A stretch of DNA of 64,000 nucleotides from Paulownia fortunei (taxonomy: Eukaryota; Streptophyta; Magnoliopsida; Lamiales; Paulowniaceae): assembly GCA_019321725.1 (NCBI GenBank), contig CM033113.1:8432001-8496000 (forward strand). Direction: 5' to 3'. Below, one piece after another: positions 35,145 through 47,700 of this stretch. Positions within the stretch are counted from its first letter, which is position 1. Each line of letters opens with the position of its first letter. The position numbers and the translations under genes are program-made. Below the pieces are notes generated by a model. It did no database searches. It was not told the origin of the DNA and was given only the letters and a program-made list of their open reading frames with translations.

Positions 35145-38126
35145 TTTTGAGAACGTGTTTGATTTCTTAAAATATAAAGTGAAAAATCTTCTCAAGTTTC
35201 TGTTAGCTCTTCGCAGTTGTTCCCAAAGTTTCCACTTTCTTTTGAAAATTCCGATGTTGGGACAGCAATTCTACTTTAAGAGACCAGCAGAACCAATGGC
35301 AGCTCTGCTTAGTGAAAGGCACGTGTCGTTGATAATAATTCAGACATTAATCTATTTTTCGTCGTTAATTAATTTGGTCCATTATTACATGCATATGCGC
35401 GTGTTTGATGTACCAACTGTTTCAGCCCCGCCTAAGTTCATGCATTTCTTTTTCTGAATTTTAAAATAATAATAATAATAAATTTAGTCCTAGATTCAAA
35501 ACTTACAAGTGACGCCAGTAAATTTCTCGATAAAGTAAACACGACATGAATGTGAATCCTGGAATGAAAAGTGACCCACAATGGAGGCTGCCGCCATTCA
35601 TTGAATCTGGCCACATATAATGGCCAAAGTTCAGACAAAAAGAAGATAATATCATGAAAATCTAGTTAGCCTTAGCAGGTATTCAAGCCACTTTCAACCT
35701 CTCAGTTCACTTGAAAAGTAGGAGAGTAGTTCTGATTGAAATTTAAAAGATGAGATTCATGGGCTTTATTTTGATTCCTCACAATTTAATAAAAAGAAAA
35801 AAAGAAAAAAAAATGGCAGCTGCCAACCACACAGCACGAGGGTCCCATAACCTACGGCCAGCCACCAAGAATCTGTGTTAAATCTATTATTGTTCATAAT
35901 GTTCTGCTGTAGTCTAAAACCAAGAACCCCATTTTTCCGGAGGCGTGGAGAAATGACGTATCATCTTGTCATTAAGTGATCAAGAACATGTGCATGGATA
36001 TCACTCTTACTATTGCAAAAGCATGTTTATGGATTGCACATGCCCATATTACATAATCGTTCGATTCTCCTATTTTAATTTTATATTACATATTTTTGTA
36101 TTTTTTGTATTAAATATAATCTAGCTGTAAAGCGTGTGATGATTCTTCCTATTAATCTGGAAGTTTTTCTTCATCTGACGAGGGACGGTCCTTCCACTCG
36201 ACACCGTCGGACAGTGTCACAGTAGAATTGAAAGAGTAGGATACAACAGAAGATCATTCGAAATACATAAGAAATTACCAGGAGATGTAGAAACCAAAAA
36301 AAGTCTCAACAGGATAACTCATTTGTACAGGAAAATAGAGAGCACAGTAATTCTTGAACAGAGTTGGCAACACTGTTTCAACTCGAATAAAAGAATAGTT
36401 CGTAGCAGTAAACTAAGCAATGGATACAATCAAAACTAGCATTTCTTTTTTCCTGGTATATGATTGATCAAAGTTGAGAAAGGAACCCATAAAATAAGGT
36501 CGAAACCTGAAAAAAAGAATAGCCAGATTCCAAATTCATGGATTCTGTTTTAAAATCTGCTGCAGCAGTTATGTCCAATATGTCACCAGTGATCTTCAAT
36601 AACCTTCCCCCATACATTAAAAGACTTCTATTTTCCTTCCACAAGTACATGTTCTTGGGAGGTTACGGACGATAAAGATCCTACCAAATCTTCTTTCAAA
36701 AGAAAAAACAATAAAGAAATAAAATTTATGTCCAGAGAAGAAGCAACTGTTTTGCATGGACTATATAAACCAGGGATCTGTCAATCAAATGTCAAATAAG
36801 AAGAATGGGCAAATTTTCATTCCAGTAATAGTATCTACACTTATTTAATCTCGAGACGGAATTTCAGCGCTGAATCCCTGCTGAAAACATGCATTACTGG
36901 TTCCTAATGAAGCAATAAATCATGTTTAATTAATTGCAAAAATTTCATTCTAAGTCCAGATTAACAACAGTCCTAAAAGAACCAAGTGATCAGTATAACA
37001 GGTTTTTGACATATAAATCACTAAGAGAGAAAGTACACAGGCATGCCCACAAGTTTACCCATTTAGGACACCTACTCTTCTACAATGAAAGATCCAACAA
37101 TAAATTTTCAATAAAGTCGCAGACACATGGACATAAGATATTGAGAATTACTGCCTCGACGAAGAATTTCAAGTAATAAAGGACAGAGCTCATTAGTGCC
37201 TGGCAAGTACATTAATGGAACTCACGAATGGGGGAGATGCAAGAAGAATTCATAAAATAAAAGAACACAAAAACTGTAGCAACAATTGAGCTGCACCTCT
37301 CCTTTTATGTTCTATGGACTACAGTGATAGTCTCCCCAATTAACAATTCAAAATCTCAGCATTTTACAGTCAATGACTAATAAAATGAGCCAAAAATATC
37401 TCCCTCTGATACCAGAAGAATTCTGTAAACATCTATTACAGATATGAGCTCTGCCAAGCCGCATCAACCAAAAACATGAAAGAATTTAAGTATACTTATG
37501 TTACTCTATAGTTTCTTCCCCATATTACCAACAGAACAAATACTATCAGGTTCCCGGACCGAACATATTCTTCCGCTGTGGCTCTGACACGGATACGAAA
37601 CTGAAGCAGCATCCATAAAAACCAATAGGCAATTGTAAAGAAGATTTTATTGATGCGAAAGTGACAGCAACTATTGTTATTCTTCTTTTAGTTTTTCAGC
37701 AAAAAGGCACAACAATATCTGGAAAGAGTAATTTCTTTTCTGTTACCCTCTCCAGTGGACTAAGAAATTCAACAGCCATCTTCATCATGTTGATTTCAAG
37801 CAACAAAAACAATGTAAACTTGTATCCTTCCTACGTAATTTCTCCTAAGAACGAATGCTGAATGATTGAAAATTTCATCAATAATGCAACAGGAAAAGGA
37901 GAGCCAAAACAATAGGTATAAAAGTGGCAAAATAAGTGCCTCCACTCCAGTGACAGTCTCCAATATTTCACCAGTTATCTTTGCTTGTCTTCCACAATTA
38001 TAAGCATTTTAGAGCGAGCTCTGCAACTCCACTGCATTATATGTTGCATTGTTAATTGCATTTGTCCTAGCCACAAGCTCACACGCAAAGTGGCATCAAT
38101 GCATCAAGAATCTGTGCAGGTCCTGC
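35145..38126. other. Intergenic region, no gene confirmed
   Basis: Moderately AT-rich with no recognisable gene. Two segments resemble each other in the same orientation: about 36570-36612 and about 37951-38000, sharing (minus strand) GGAAG..AAAGAT.ACTGGTGA.ATATTGGA. The second lies just downstream of the candidate exon at 38127-38335, so this may be UTR or decayed gene sequence. Confidence 0.35.
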
Positions 38127-38335
38127 TCAAATTGAAAACTCTGCAACAGTTCCACCTTTTTCCATGCCCATAATATGATCCCTCTCAACAATCAACTTCC
38201 CCTCCTCAGTAGTCAATCTAAATAACGCATCTTTGCTAGCTTCAATGCTCTCCCCATTCACACCACAAACTTCCCCCTTTGCAGACAAAGGAAGCAAAGT
38301 ATGCACCACGGGATTCGACTTAATCAAAGAGGACT
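38127..38335 (-). CDS. Candidate terminal exon of an unidentified gene
   Basis: A 66-codon minus-strand frame ending in TGA at 38127 has the composition of real coding sequence: mixed residues, balanced charges, no low complexity. It includes VVHTLLPLSAKGEV, ASKDALFRLTTEEGKL and a C-terminus GTVAEFSI. A plausible splice acceptor (TTTTTCTAAAAG) lies directly upstream at about 38336, which would make it a last exon. I found no convincing upstream exon between it and homoserine kinase, which lies upstream on the same strand, and I do not recognise the family. It may be the tail of a real small gene or a pseudogene fragment. No function is proposed. Confidence 0.3.
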
Positions 38336-39435
38336 TTTAGAAAAATGACATTAGTTAAGCGAATTTGAATTTAAAAGCAGTTCATAAAATGATTCAAACA
38401 TCCCTGTAGCATACGCACAATGACTTTCGGTGTTTTGAGACACAAAAGCGTATGCCTGAACGGCCCAGCATACACCCCCATTATGTGCCCTGCAGGAGAA
38501 ACACCTCCGTCCCCTTTACTGGTGCATTATGCAATGCCCTGCCTCAGACCCAACCACCTTTTAAAGCATTGTAAAGAAGACACCATAAAAAGTAATAAGC
38601 ATCCTACATTTTCCTTAGCAGTACAACCTAAAACATAATAGACAAGATAGCCTAAATATCTTCCTCTTTGCATAATAACCAAGGAGGCTTAATGAAGGTG
38701 AATTAAGGGTATCCACCATGCTTTGGCTGATGAAGCGAAGGAGAAAGCCTGAGGATGTAAGGCATTAGAGGGGTCCGTACCATGCTGGATGGTTCCAAGT
38801 CTTATGGAAGCCTTTGGATTCAGAACAGGATGAATAGGATGATAATCTACAAATTCACACAGCATCCATCATCTTCATTCGAGCTAGAGGATAGACATTA
38901 TCCTGCAGTAGCAGAATCCATTACATGTTAAAATATATTCATAGCTGAGTCTGTCTTAATCAAAGAGGACACGAAATAAAATTCACCTCTCGGGCATCTC
39001 ATATCTGATTCTACCATGAGGCTGTTCATGAACGTGGATCTAAGCAGACACCTCTTACGTTGAAGTGATGTACCTTAAGTTTCTGCTAGTAAATAGCTGT
39101 AGCATTCTTGCTAATCATGGAAATGATTCCTGCAAGCATCAGTAAATTATGCATACCAAAGGTTTTCATATTAAAAAGTTATTACCACTATGGTTGATCC
39201 GTTGGGGATCCCTAATTGGCAAACTATGGATTTACTGATCATCCTAAAATAAGCTTTGCTTTCCTAACTCAATAGACAGACAACTTACAACCAATGTCAT
39301 TGCCATCAAACAGAGAATAAAGTATTTAACAACACTTGAGAGTTATAAGACCTTCAAGAAATTTTTAGGGAGATTGGCAAGCAATTTTTATGTAACTTAT
39401 TCTAGTGTTTATGAGGTCTTCTTGTCCTCCTTATA

Positions 39436-39493
<58 letters not shown>

Positions 39494-39958
39494 CTCTTAC
39501 TGAAATTCAATTTCAATATAAAAAAAAAATTAAAACCCTCAAGAAAGTCAGGTGGAAAGAGCAGATTATTGTTTCTAAGGAACATCAAACTCCACTCTTA
39601 TCCAAGAAAAAATATATAACACATTGCATTAGGGCTACAACTATGTGGAGAACCTAATTATCCTTCACAAACCAAAAACAGGATTATTATTAGCAACCAC
39701 AAAGACAGCCATTGATTGATTGCAAATGACTACTACACCATTATTTCTACAACATGCTTAAACAGGCAAAAATTCTCAAAGGCCAAGCAAATAATACACT
39801 GCAAGAAACTACAACAATGAAAAAGAAACATTGTCGTGCACCTCCAGACAAAATTCAAACCAATCGCAATTAGGCATGAACTCATATCTCCAACATTGCC
39901 AATCAAATGCATGAGCCATGAGGGAACTTCCAAATAGAAACAAAATCATGAAATTACA
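38336..39958. other. Spacer downstream of homoserine kinase
   Basis: Contains a long (TC)n microsatellite (39439-39489) and the 3' flank of homoserine kinase. Less AT-rich patches at 38440-38580 and 38700-38830 have no persuasive reading frame. Confidence 0.4.
39439..39489. repeat. (TC)n microsatellite
   Basis: About 25 uninterrupted dinucleotide units. Confidence 0.95.
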
Positions 39959-41074
39959 TCATCTGGGAACACTGCTGACAAGCCTAGCTCCAACTCTATC
40001 AAGCTGCTTGACCATCGCCAAGGCCTTCAAATTTCCTTCCTTCATGAAGGCCTCCACCATTCTCTCCCCAATTTCTCGACCTCTCTCCTCATTGTCGGTC
40101 ACCGCCACCGCAGTTGGCCCAGCCCCACTTATTGTGCATCCAAACGCCCCAGCCTCAATTGCTGCTTTCTTTACGGCTTCCATGCCTGGAATCAACGGAG
40201 CCCTTCTTGGCTCCACTATCTTATCTGATGACAGTGCTTTTCCCAATCCATTGAGGTCCCCTTGCAACACAGATGCCACTAAAGCCCCCGCTTGGCTGCA
40301 ATTCCAGACATGGTGCGACATTGTGATCTCTGGTGGCAATGCCGCCCTCATCTTCTTGGTGGGAGCTTCAAATTCCGGATTCACCAGCACAAAAAATAAT
40401 TTCTTTTCATGGGGGAACGTCAGCTGCATCAGTTCCAGAGGATCGTAGCTACGAATCAAGACAAAACCTCCCAGGATAGATGGCGCCACATTGTCCGCGT
40501 GGTAGCCAGAGACCTTCGACTCCGACTCGAGCCCCGCAATCACGAGCTCAGACGGTGACAAAAGGCCTCCGAATAATTCGTTGACGGCGACGGCGGCTGC
40601 GGCGGCGCTGGCGGCGCTGGAGCCAAGGCCACTGCCGAGAGGGAGACCCTTCTCAAGGGAGAGTGAGAGCCCTACGGATCGAATGTTGAGCATCTTCATG
40701 ACTGCGATGGCGGCGATGCCGGCACAGTTCCAAAGTGGGTTCTTGCTGAGCTTGGAACCCGCGCCGGATATGTGGGAGATGGAGATCTCTCCCGGGTGGA
40801 CGTCCGGATCGAGTCGGAGGTTGACGTAGTCACCGATGCCGTCGACGGCGCAGCCCAGGAAGTCGAAGCCCGGTCCCAGATTGGCTACTGTAGCGGGGGC
40901 AAAAGATTTGACGGAGGAGAACAAGGGTTGGGGCTCGGATGATTTAGAATGAGAGGACGATGATAGTGCAGAGGTAGACGGGTTGAATCTTTGAGGTTTT
41001 GATGATGATATGGTGGTCGTAGTGGCAGTGGAGATGGAGTTGAGCTTCAACTGAGAGAAGCATATGGCGGCCAT
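39959..41074 (-). CDS. HSK: Homoserine kinase (EC 2.7.1.39), plastid
   Basis: Intronless gene for 371 residues (close to 370 in Arabidopsis). It phosphorylates homoserine to O-phosphohomoserine, the branch-point substrate for threonine and methionine synthesis in plastids. It is a GHMP kinase: an N-terminal FAPATVANLGPGFDFLG block at about 58-74, the ATP-binding PLGSGLGSSAAS loop at about 145-156, and a C-terminal GCTISGAGPTAVAV glycine-rich motif. Residues 1 to about 50 are Ser/Thr-rich as in a plastid transit peptide. I chose the ATG at 41074 because the protein then begins MAAICFSQ and has the family length. An in-frame upstream ATG at 41143 would add 23 residues and cannot be fully excluded. 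The 5' half of the coding region is notably G+C-rich compared with its surroundings. Confidence 0.96.
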   Translation of the reverse strand: MAAICFSQLKLNSISTATTTTISSSKPQRFNPSTSALSSSSHSKSSEPQPLFSSVKSFAPATVANLGPGFDFLGCAVDGIGDYVNLRLDPDVHPGEISISHISGAGSKLSKNPLWNCAGIAAIAVMKMLNIRSVGLSLSLEKGLPLGSGLGSSAASAAAAAVAVNELFGGLLSPSELVIAGLESESKVSGYHADNVAPSILGGFVLIRSYDPLELMQLTFPHEKKLFFVLVNPEFEAPTKKMRAALPPEITMSHHVWNCSQAGALVASVLQGDLNGLGKALSSDKIVEPRRAPLIPGMEAVKKAAIEAGAFGCTISGAGPTAVAVTDNEERGREIGERMVEAFMKEGNLKALAMVKQLDRVGARLVSSVPR

Positions 41075-42854
41075 CGTGTCTGAGCGTATGAGCGAAGGCA
41101 AGGGTGTGATTGCGGCGGTCAAAAGAGTTTGGTTGTACAACACCAGGGCAATTACTTCTCACCTTCGGATTATTAATAGAAAATGCCAGGAGCAGGACTT
41201 TTTGATTTTGGATTGATGAGACTTGAGATTTTGGATCTGGGATAATTAACAGGTCCCCTTCATGGCTTACGAAAATGAGTCTCAAATTAAATTTCTATCT
41301 GATTATCCCACCCAAAATTTTAAAATCAAATTAATGTAACCGCAAACCCATTTTATTTCTTTCTTGATTTTACTTCTTATTTTTTATTATATTTAAGGAC
41401 ATTTCCGCGCAGAGCTCCGTCGATAGAAGATACGATTAGCCTTTTCCATTGCAAAACAAGAATAACGAACATGTTACTCTATTTAAATTTCCAAGCCCTA
41501 ATAAAATTGGAACAAAAGATTTGAATTCCTAATTTTAACCTTATTGATGGTATGTTAAAAGGAATTTTGACATAATCTTTGAACTCTGTATACATGAAGG
41601 GCCATCATAGATCAATAGCAAAATGGCCATATTCATAGGTACATGTCTTCAACCTTGGTAGTACTAAATTATTGGATCCAAATTCACTAAAAACACCACA
41701 TCTGTTAGCCAAATAACAGTAAATTAGGTTGGCGAACAAATAATCTTCCTAATTGAAATTTGTGGATAATTAAATTCAAGGAATTGTTTGCTTCTGCGCA
41801 AGTCTCCTGTCATTGTTATTTAATGACCAAGTCCGCAACAACTCCTGCAAAAATCAACAAGCATTTCGGCATTGTGACAAGATTTATTATCCTTGTCATT
41901 GGACTGGACCGTCTCTGGGCATACCTTTCCCAGATTGCAGGAGGGCTCAGGTGTTCGGCCAGGCTCCGGCATTAACAGACACCATTTATCGGTTTCATTA
42001 ATTGCTCAGATTTCTATGGTGCAATCGATGTGGGAGAACATAGTAATCTTAAACCACTGTAGAACATACTGCATTGGGAGCCTTCGCTTCTATTACTAAA
42101 CAAGTTCTCTAATGTTATTTTAGATTTTTTGGTACATGTTATGCTATTCATTTTTAACGAGTAAACAATTGCATTTGTCATAATGTAACTCGAATAAAGA
42201 TATCCTATCCTTCCCCCAGTAAGTGACGCAGTATATATCACTTGGGGTATCAACGTAAATGTCGAGAGTTTAATTCTCCTAAAAGTTTAAAAAGTTTGCT
42301 TGAAATGTGGATTCAAGTATGTTGTTTCTTTGGACAGGAATCACATGCTGAATCACGTGAGTGGATGTTCTTGGGGGTGAGTATTCACTCGAGTATTTAG
42401 TTGGAGCGTAAGTTTCGAATAGCTTAATATAAAAAAAAAAAAAACATCGTGTCTTTATTCACGAGCATTTCCAACCCTGAGTGGTCTATAATGTGATGGA
42501 AACTGTTATACTATAATCCCAAATCCGAGATGTCAAAGGACCAATAATAATAGAAAGTTTTGATATTTGAGAAGTATCAATATGATATATTTTTCCACAT
42601 TTCAACTTTTGGGGTTGGAGTAAATCTGACCAGCAACTTTGAGTGGTATTGTAGGGATCAAATATTGAACCCTGGATATTCCAGAACCCAAAATTAGATT
42701 TTGTCTTCAAATGCTGAGTCTTCTTGGTGGGATTTGAATGGCGTCTTTAAATCATACTTATGATATTTATTGGTGGCTAATTAATAAAAACGTGAAGAAC
42801 TCTACACTTTTCAAGATTAAGTAGTTGTATGCATTTAAACTGTGTGCACTGTTT
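41075..42854. other. Intergenic region upstream of homoserine kinase
   Basis: The first few hundred bases are the homoserine kinase 5' UTR and promoter (minus strand). The rest is spacer; short overlapping frames near 41760-42100 show no family signature. Confidence 0.4.
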
Positions 42855-43304
42855 ATAGGGTGCTCACAGTACGAATCCAACTTAAATTAAAATTTCACTT
42901 TGCACCATAATCGATTTGAAAATTTTGATTCGATATTTGGTTTTTATTTTTTATTTTTTTGATTTTCAGTTCAATTTTTTTTTTTTAGTTAATCGAACCG
43001 AACTAAGAACTGAATTATCAATTTTTATATATTGATGTATATAATTTTTATATAATAATTTTACACTTATTATTTATTTTTATATTATTTTTTTCTCACC
43101 CAAACTCAAAACAATAAATACAAAACACATATATAGTTTTCTTATTTAAAGTTTTTATTTACTTTGTATTTTTTAATTCAATTAACCAAATAATAATAAA
43201 AAATTGTTATAATCAAATTGAAATTCGATTTAATGTTCGATTTATGATTTTGACCAATTAAAATTTTGGTTCGATTCAATTTCATTTGATCAAATGAGTA
43301 CCCT
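42855..43304. mobile_element. MITE-like element with AGGGTRCTCA inverted repeats
   Basis: Starts AGGGTGCTCA and its reverse-complemented end reads AGGGTACTCA. The 450-bp AT-rich interior has phrases such as ttcgattcaattt and aatcgaaccgaac near opposite ends, as common in plant hAT-type MITEs. No coding capacity; target duplication not clear. Confidence 0.6.
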
Positions 43305-44762
43305 AACTATTCATAAGATAATGAGCATGTGTACTCGAAAAAAATTTGAAGTAAAATTTGAAAAATTTATTTCAAATATATAGCCCACATCCATCTAAAA
43401 TGTGATACATAAGCATAATTATGTTATTATTTTAAATTATAATATTTTATCTATTATTCTACTATTACCATTGACTTAAGTTGAATGAAGTAGCGTTTTT
43501 CTAAACAATAAATTCTCGTGCTATGTGGAAGACATATGTTTACCTTTAACCTTAATCATTGCTTAAAAAGCGCGCTTACGATTAAAGATTTTCGAGCCAC
43601 CTTTTGAAATTTGTTTGAATATGTTATTTGGGCTGTGATTTATATAGTTGGTAAAAAAGTCCAAACTCAACTCTATTCAAATTAATTTGATCCAATTTAA
43701 ATAAAAATGAACCAATCAAATTTTTGTGTTTTTTTTTAATGAATAAATTAAATACATATCAATCAAATAATTTAATTATTTATAATATTAAGATCATATA
43801 CTAAAGGAAGAACCAAATATTAAGATCATATACTGATATGTTAAATTTAAAATCTTTTGGTCATGAAATTTTAATTTTATTATTGGGCAAAACCTGATTG
43901 ACATAAAAAATATATATTTGTTAGCCCACAATTAACGTCATATTTTCTTGACAGGGCAACGATATCAAACTAATAAACTTAAAAATTGAATCTAATGGTA
44001 ACCTCGTCAGACTACATTTTTGCAATTAATAACATCCTTAAAAAAGGCATACAATAACATTCTGTTACTCTTACCAGATTCAGAGCACGTGGATGCCACA
44101 CGAACCGAATCAAGACTAGTGATGACACTGGTGATCACAAATCACAATTACCCATTGCACAATTTTTTTTTCTTTCTAAGCCATATAAAACACAAAATGG
44201 TCCAACCACAATTTTTAAAACCGCGGCTTTACAGTGTGTTGGTACCAACTTTATGAGTGAGATTAGGAATGCATTGGGCTGGTTAGAATTTGAATTTATT
44301 TTATTTTTAAATTTATTTTATTTCAAATTCATTTTATTTATTTATTTTATTTATATATATCAAACCCACAACATTACCATAGCTAACTTAAATTTCATTC
44401 CTATCAACTCCACTTCCAAAAAAAAAAATAAAAAATAAAAATCCCAACAACAAAAATAAAAAAGGAACATCATCTTCGTTCACCACCCAACCGTCCATTC
44501 TTCTCAATCCCCTATATCTGAGGGTCCAAAACAGCTAATCATCACGAGACTACCTTACACCGTCAAAGGCCCTCGCTGGCTGCCAAAAACCCATGAAAAA
44601 CGCCTTGGGCTCACTTCCGTAGTTCACATTCATCGATCTATACATACACATGTCCGTATCTATACATACACAGACAGAGTAGTAAAAATTAATTATCAGT
44701 AATAAGCAGGGCTTTTGTACTGCTCCCTAGGGTTTCTGACACGCAAATATCTTTTAATCGTC
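43305..44762. other. Intergenic region and 5' flank of aconitase
   Basis: AT-rich spacer. From about 44500 onward the sequence becomes less AT-rich and should contain the aconitase promoter and 5' UTR. Near 44636-44675 the motif ctatacatacaca occurs twice. No TATA box assigned. Confidence 0.4.
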
Positions 44763-47700
44763 ATGTATTTATCCACCTACTGCTCTTCATCAACATCGTC
44801 GTCTTCCATTCTCAGAGCTTGTAGAGTTCGCTTCGCTTCCACTAGCTCTGCCTCATTTAATCATTCGTTCTCATCGCCTTCTCGGACCTTCGCCAGGAAT
44901 CCGTCGTCGCAATCGTGTACGCCTCCCTCGAACGTCAGCTACCGATCGCTGTGCTTCTCGTCGGCGCTCCGAGCAATTCGGTGTTCTGCTCCGCGGTGGA
45001 GTCACGGCGTTGACTGGCGATCGCCGGTCAGTCTTAGAGCTCAGATCAGGACTGCATCTCCTGTTCTCGAACGCTTCGAGCGCAAGATCGCTACCATGGG
45101 TATGATAAGATTTGTTCCAATTGATTTCGAGTTGAATTGTGATTTGTTGACTATGGATTTATGTTTTCTTTCTGTTGGAATTTTTTTTGGTGTCTGGATT
45201 GCTTTTGTTCTCCTTTTCGGTTGGCAAGATAGATTTTTATTTTTTTTTGGCAAATTTTTGAATTCTTCTTTTATGTTTCAGTTGAGAGTTGATAAGTGCG
45301 TGTTCAGTGCTCGGGATTGGTGTCGGAAATGTATTTTGTAACAATGCTTGCTGATTTGCCCATTCTTTATGTCTAGTTTGATGGATTTGTTATGAGAATC
45401 AACGGGTGTTAATCATGAAGAATTTAAAAAAGGTCATTTTAGAGGATCTATGTCGGTTTGTTTGTGCTTGTCTGCATACACAGATAGTTATACATCGTGG
45501 CAATAGTTGTGTGCTAAAATCAATTACAGAACTGATGATTGATTATTGTTCTTATTTGTTGAAAAGGTCATGCCATTCCATTATTAACTGATAGATACAT
45601 GAGTGATGTGATGAAGACTTATGTTTTGCAATTGTTGTTCAGTATTTATTACTTATTTTTGTGGTGAATGTTAGTGGTCTTAATAAGTTTTAATCAATTA
45701 AATGGCATAGTGGCATTAATGTTAGTATTGTTATTTGTGAAGGTTCAATAATATAACTGCTTGGATTTGTAGTCGTGGATCTTACCATACTGATGACAAG
45801 TATATGCATGAAACTTTAGGATTTGGTTCAGTTATTCTAATTATTATGAGTGTGGATGCTATTCATTATTAATGTTTACTATGATTTTTTTCCCTAATTA
45901 AATTATACGGAGAAAGTAATTTAGATATAGAGCCTTAAGCCCCAAACTCTTTGTCTCTCACTCCACAATTTTTACGCATTTCTTTTAGTTTCTTTTCTTT
46001 ATTTTGTTGATTTTGGGTTGGTGATGTGGAGTTTGTTTGCGTGTGAAGGGTTTATAGTCATTTGAATTCATTATTCATTCAATATCTCCTTTTTTAAGAC
46101 TAACCTTTCAGTCTTGAGATAAATATAATATACCATGAAGATGCTTCTTTTTCATGTTGATGTTTGTTTGTTTTACCATGAAGAGACTTGAGTGGTGCTT
46201 TTTCCTGCTTCCATGCACGATATCACATGCCCCGTTATTAATGATCATGCTGATGTTCTTGTCCTGTTTAATTATCATATTATGAATAAGGTTTGCCAAT
46301 AAATGCAGCTTCCGAACATCCTTTCAACGGAATTTTATCTGGTCTCCCCAAGCCTGGAGGAGGTGAATTTGGAAAGTTCTATAGCCTTCCTGCTCTGAGT
46401 GATCCTAGAATCGGTATGGAGTTAATTCTTGAACCAATTGATTTCAGTGTTTCTTTCTGGTTTTGTGTGTGTCCTGTCTCATGTATATATGAAACTTAGG
46501 AATGATATAATTGGTATTGTTGTTGGACTTCTTCAAATCCCAGTAATCTCTATCATAAATCTCGACGGCAAAATGTCTGTGTTTATAATATGACAGATAC
46601 TTCAGGGCATGCACTATATTGGATAATTTTCTTCGGTTTCATGGTTGAAGTTTACTGTTTTTATCTCCTTATAATGAGATCTTTTCCCTTAATTTTATAT
46701 CTCTTGTTGCAGACAAGCTTCCATATTCTATCAGGATACTCTTAGAGTCGGCAATACGAAATTGTGACAACTTCCAAGTCACCAAGGAGGATGTGGAAAA
46801 AATTATTGATTGGGAAAATTCAGCTCCAAAGCAAGTTGAGATCCCTTTTAAGCCAGCTCGTGTTCTTTTACAGGTGAGAGAATAAGAGATAAGCCTGTTG
46901 ATGGGTACAGAATACTTTTCCTACAGCTTCAAGTAAAAGCTCTCTGCTTTTTCTTTTTTTAATTAAATAGGATTTTACTGGAGTTCCAGCTGTGGTTGAC
47001 CTTGCTTCTATGCGGGAGGCTATCAAGGACCTTGGCAGTAACCCAGGCAAAATCAATCCTTTGGTACACATCTTTTTTGTGCAATAATATCCTTGCAATA
47101 TTCTTAGCAATAGAAAGTTATTTTTTTCCAATGAGCATATATGTATACAATTGTTATTGTGCATTATGCTTTTCTTTACAGCATTTGATCATAAACAAGA
47201 ATTTATTCGTGTGTATGGTTAAGAGAAACAGGAAATTATACACCTGAATGTCTGCTTGAAATTTCTGTTGGTGTCAACAATTATGTGTTTATAGGCGCAT
47301 TGCCTTGTAAAACTTCCTTCACGTAGTGGTATCCTGATGTTGCTTTTCATTTGTTATTAAATAATGTGTCCAGGTTCCTGTGGACCTTGTCATCGACCAC
47401 TCTGTTCAGGTTGATGTGTCCAGGTCAGAAAATGCTGTGCAGGCCAACATGGACCTTGAGTTCAAGAGAAACAAAGAAAGGTTTGCTTTTCTTAAATGGG
47501 GATCCACTGCCTTCCACAATATGCTTGTTGTTCCTCCTGGTTCTGGTATTGTACATCAGGTATGATTTAACCCTTTGTTTTTTATGTTCCATCTATTTAA
47601 AAACACATGCAAAGTCTATTTTAGCTTGATATTAAAGGTATGTGCCTGAATATCTGCACAAACGATGGAGCTAGTAATATGTGTACAACACTTGTATTTC

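Noticed and set aside
41075..41143. Upstream in-frame ATG of homoserine kinase (23 more residues)
   Set aside because: The start at 41074 gives the family length and a typical targeting sequence.
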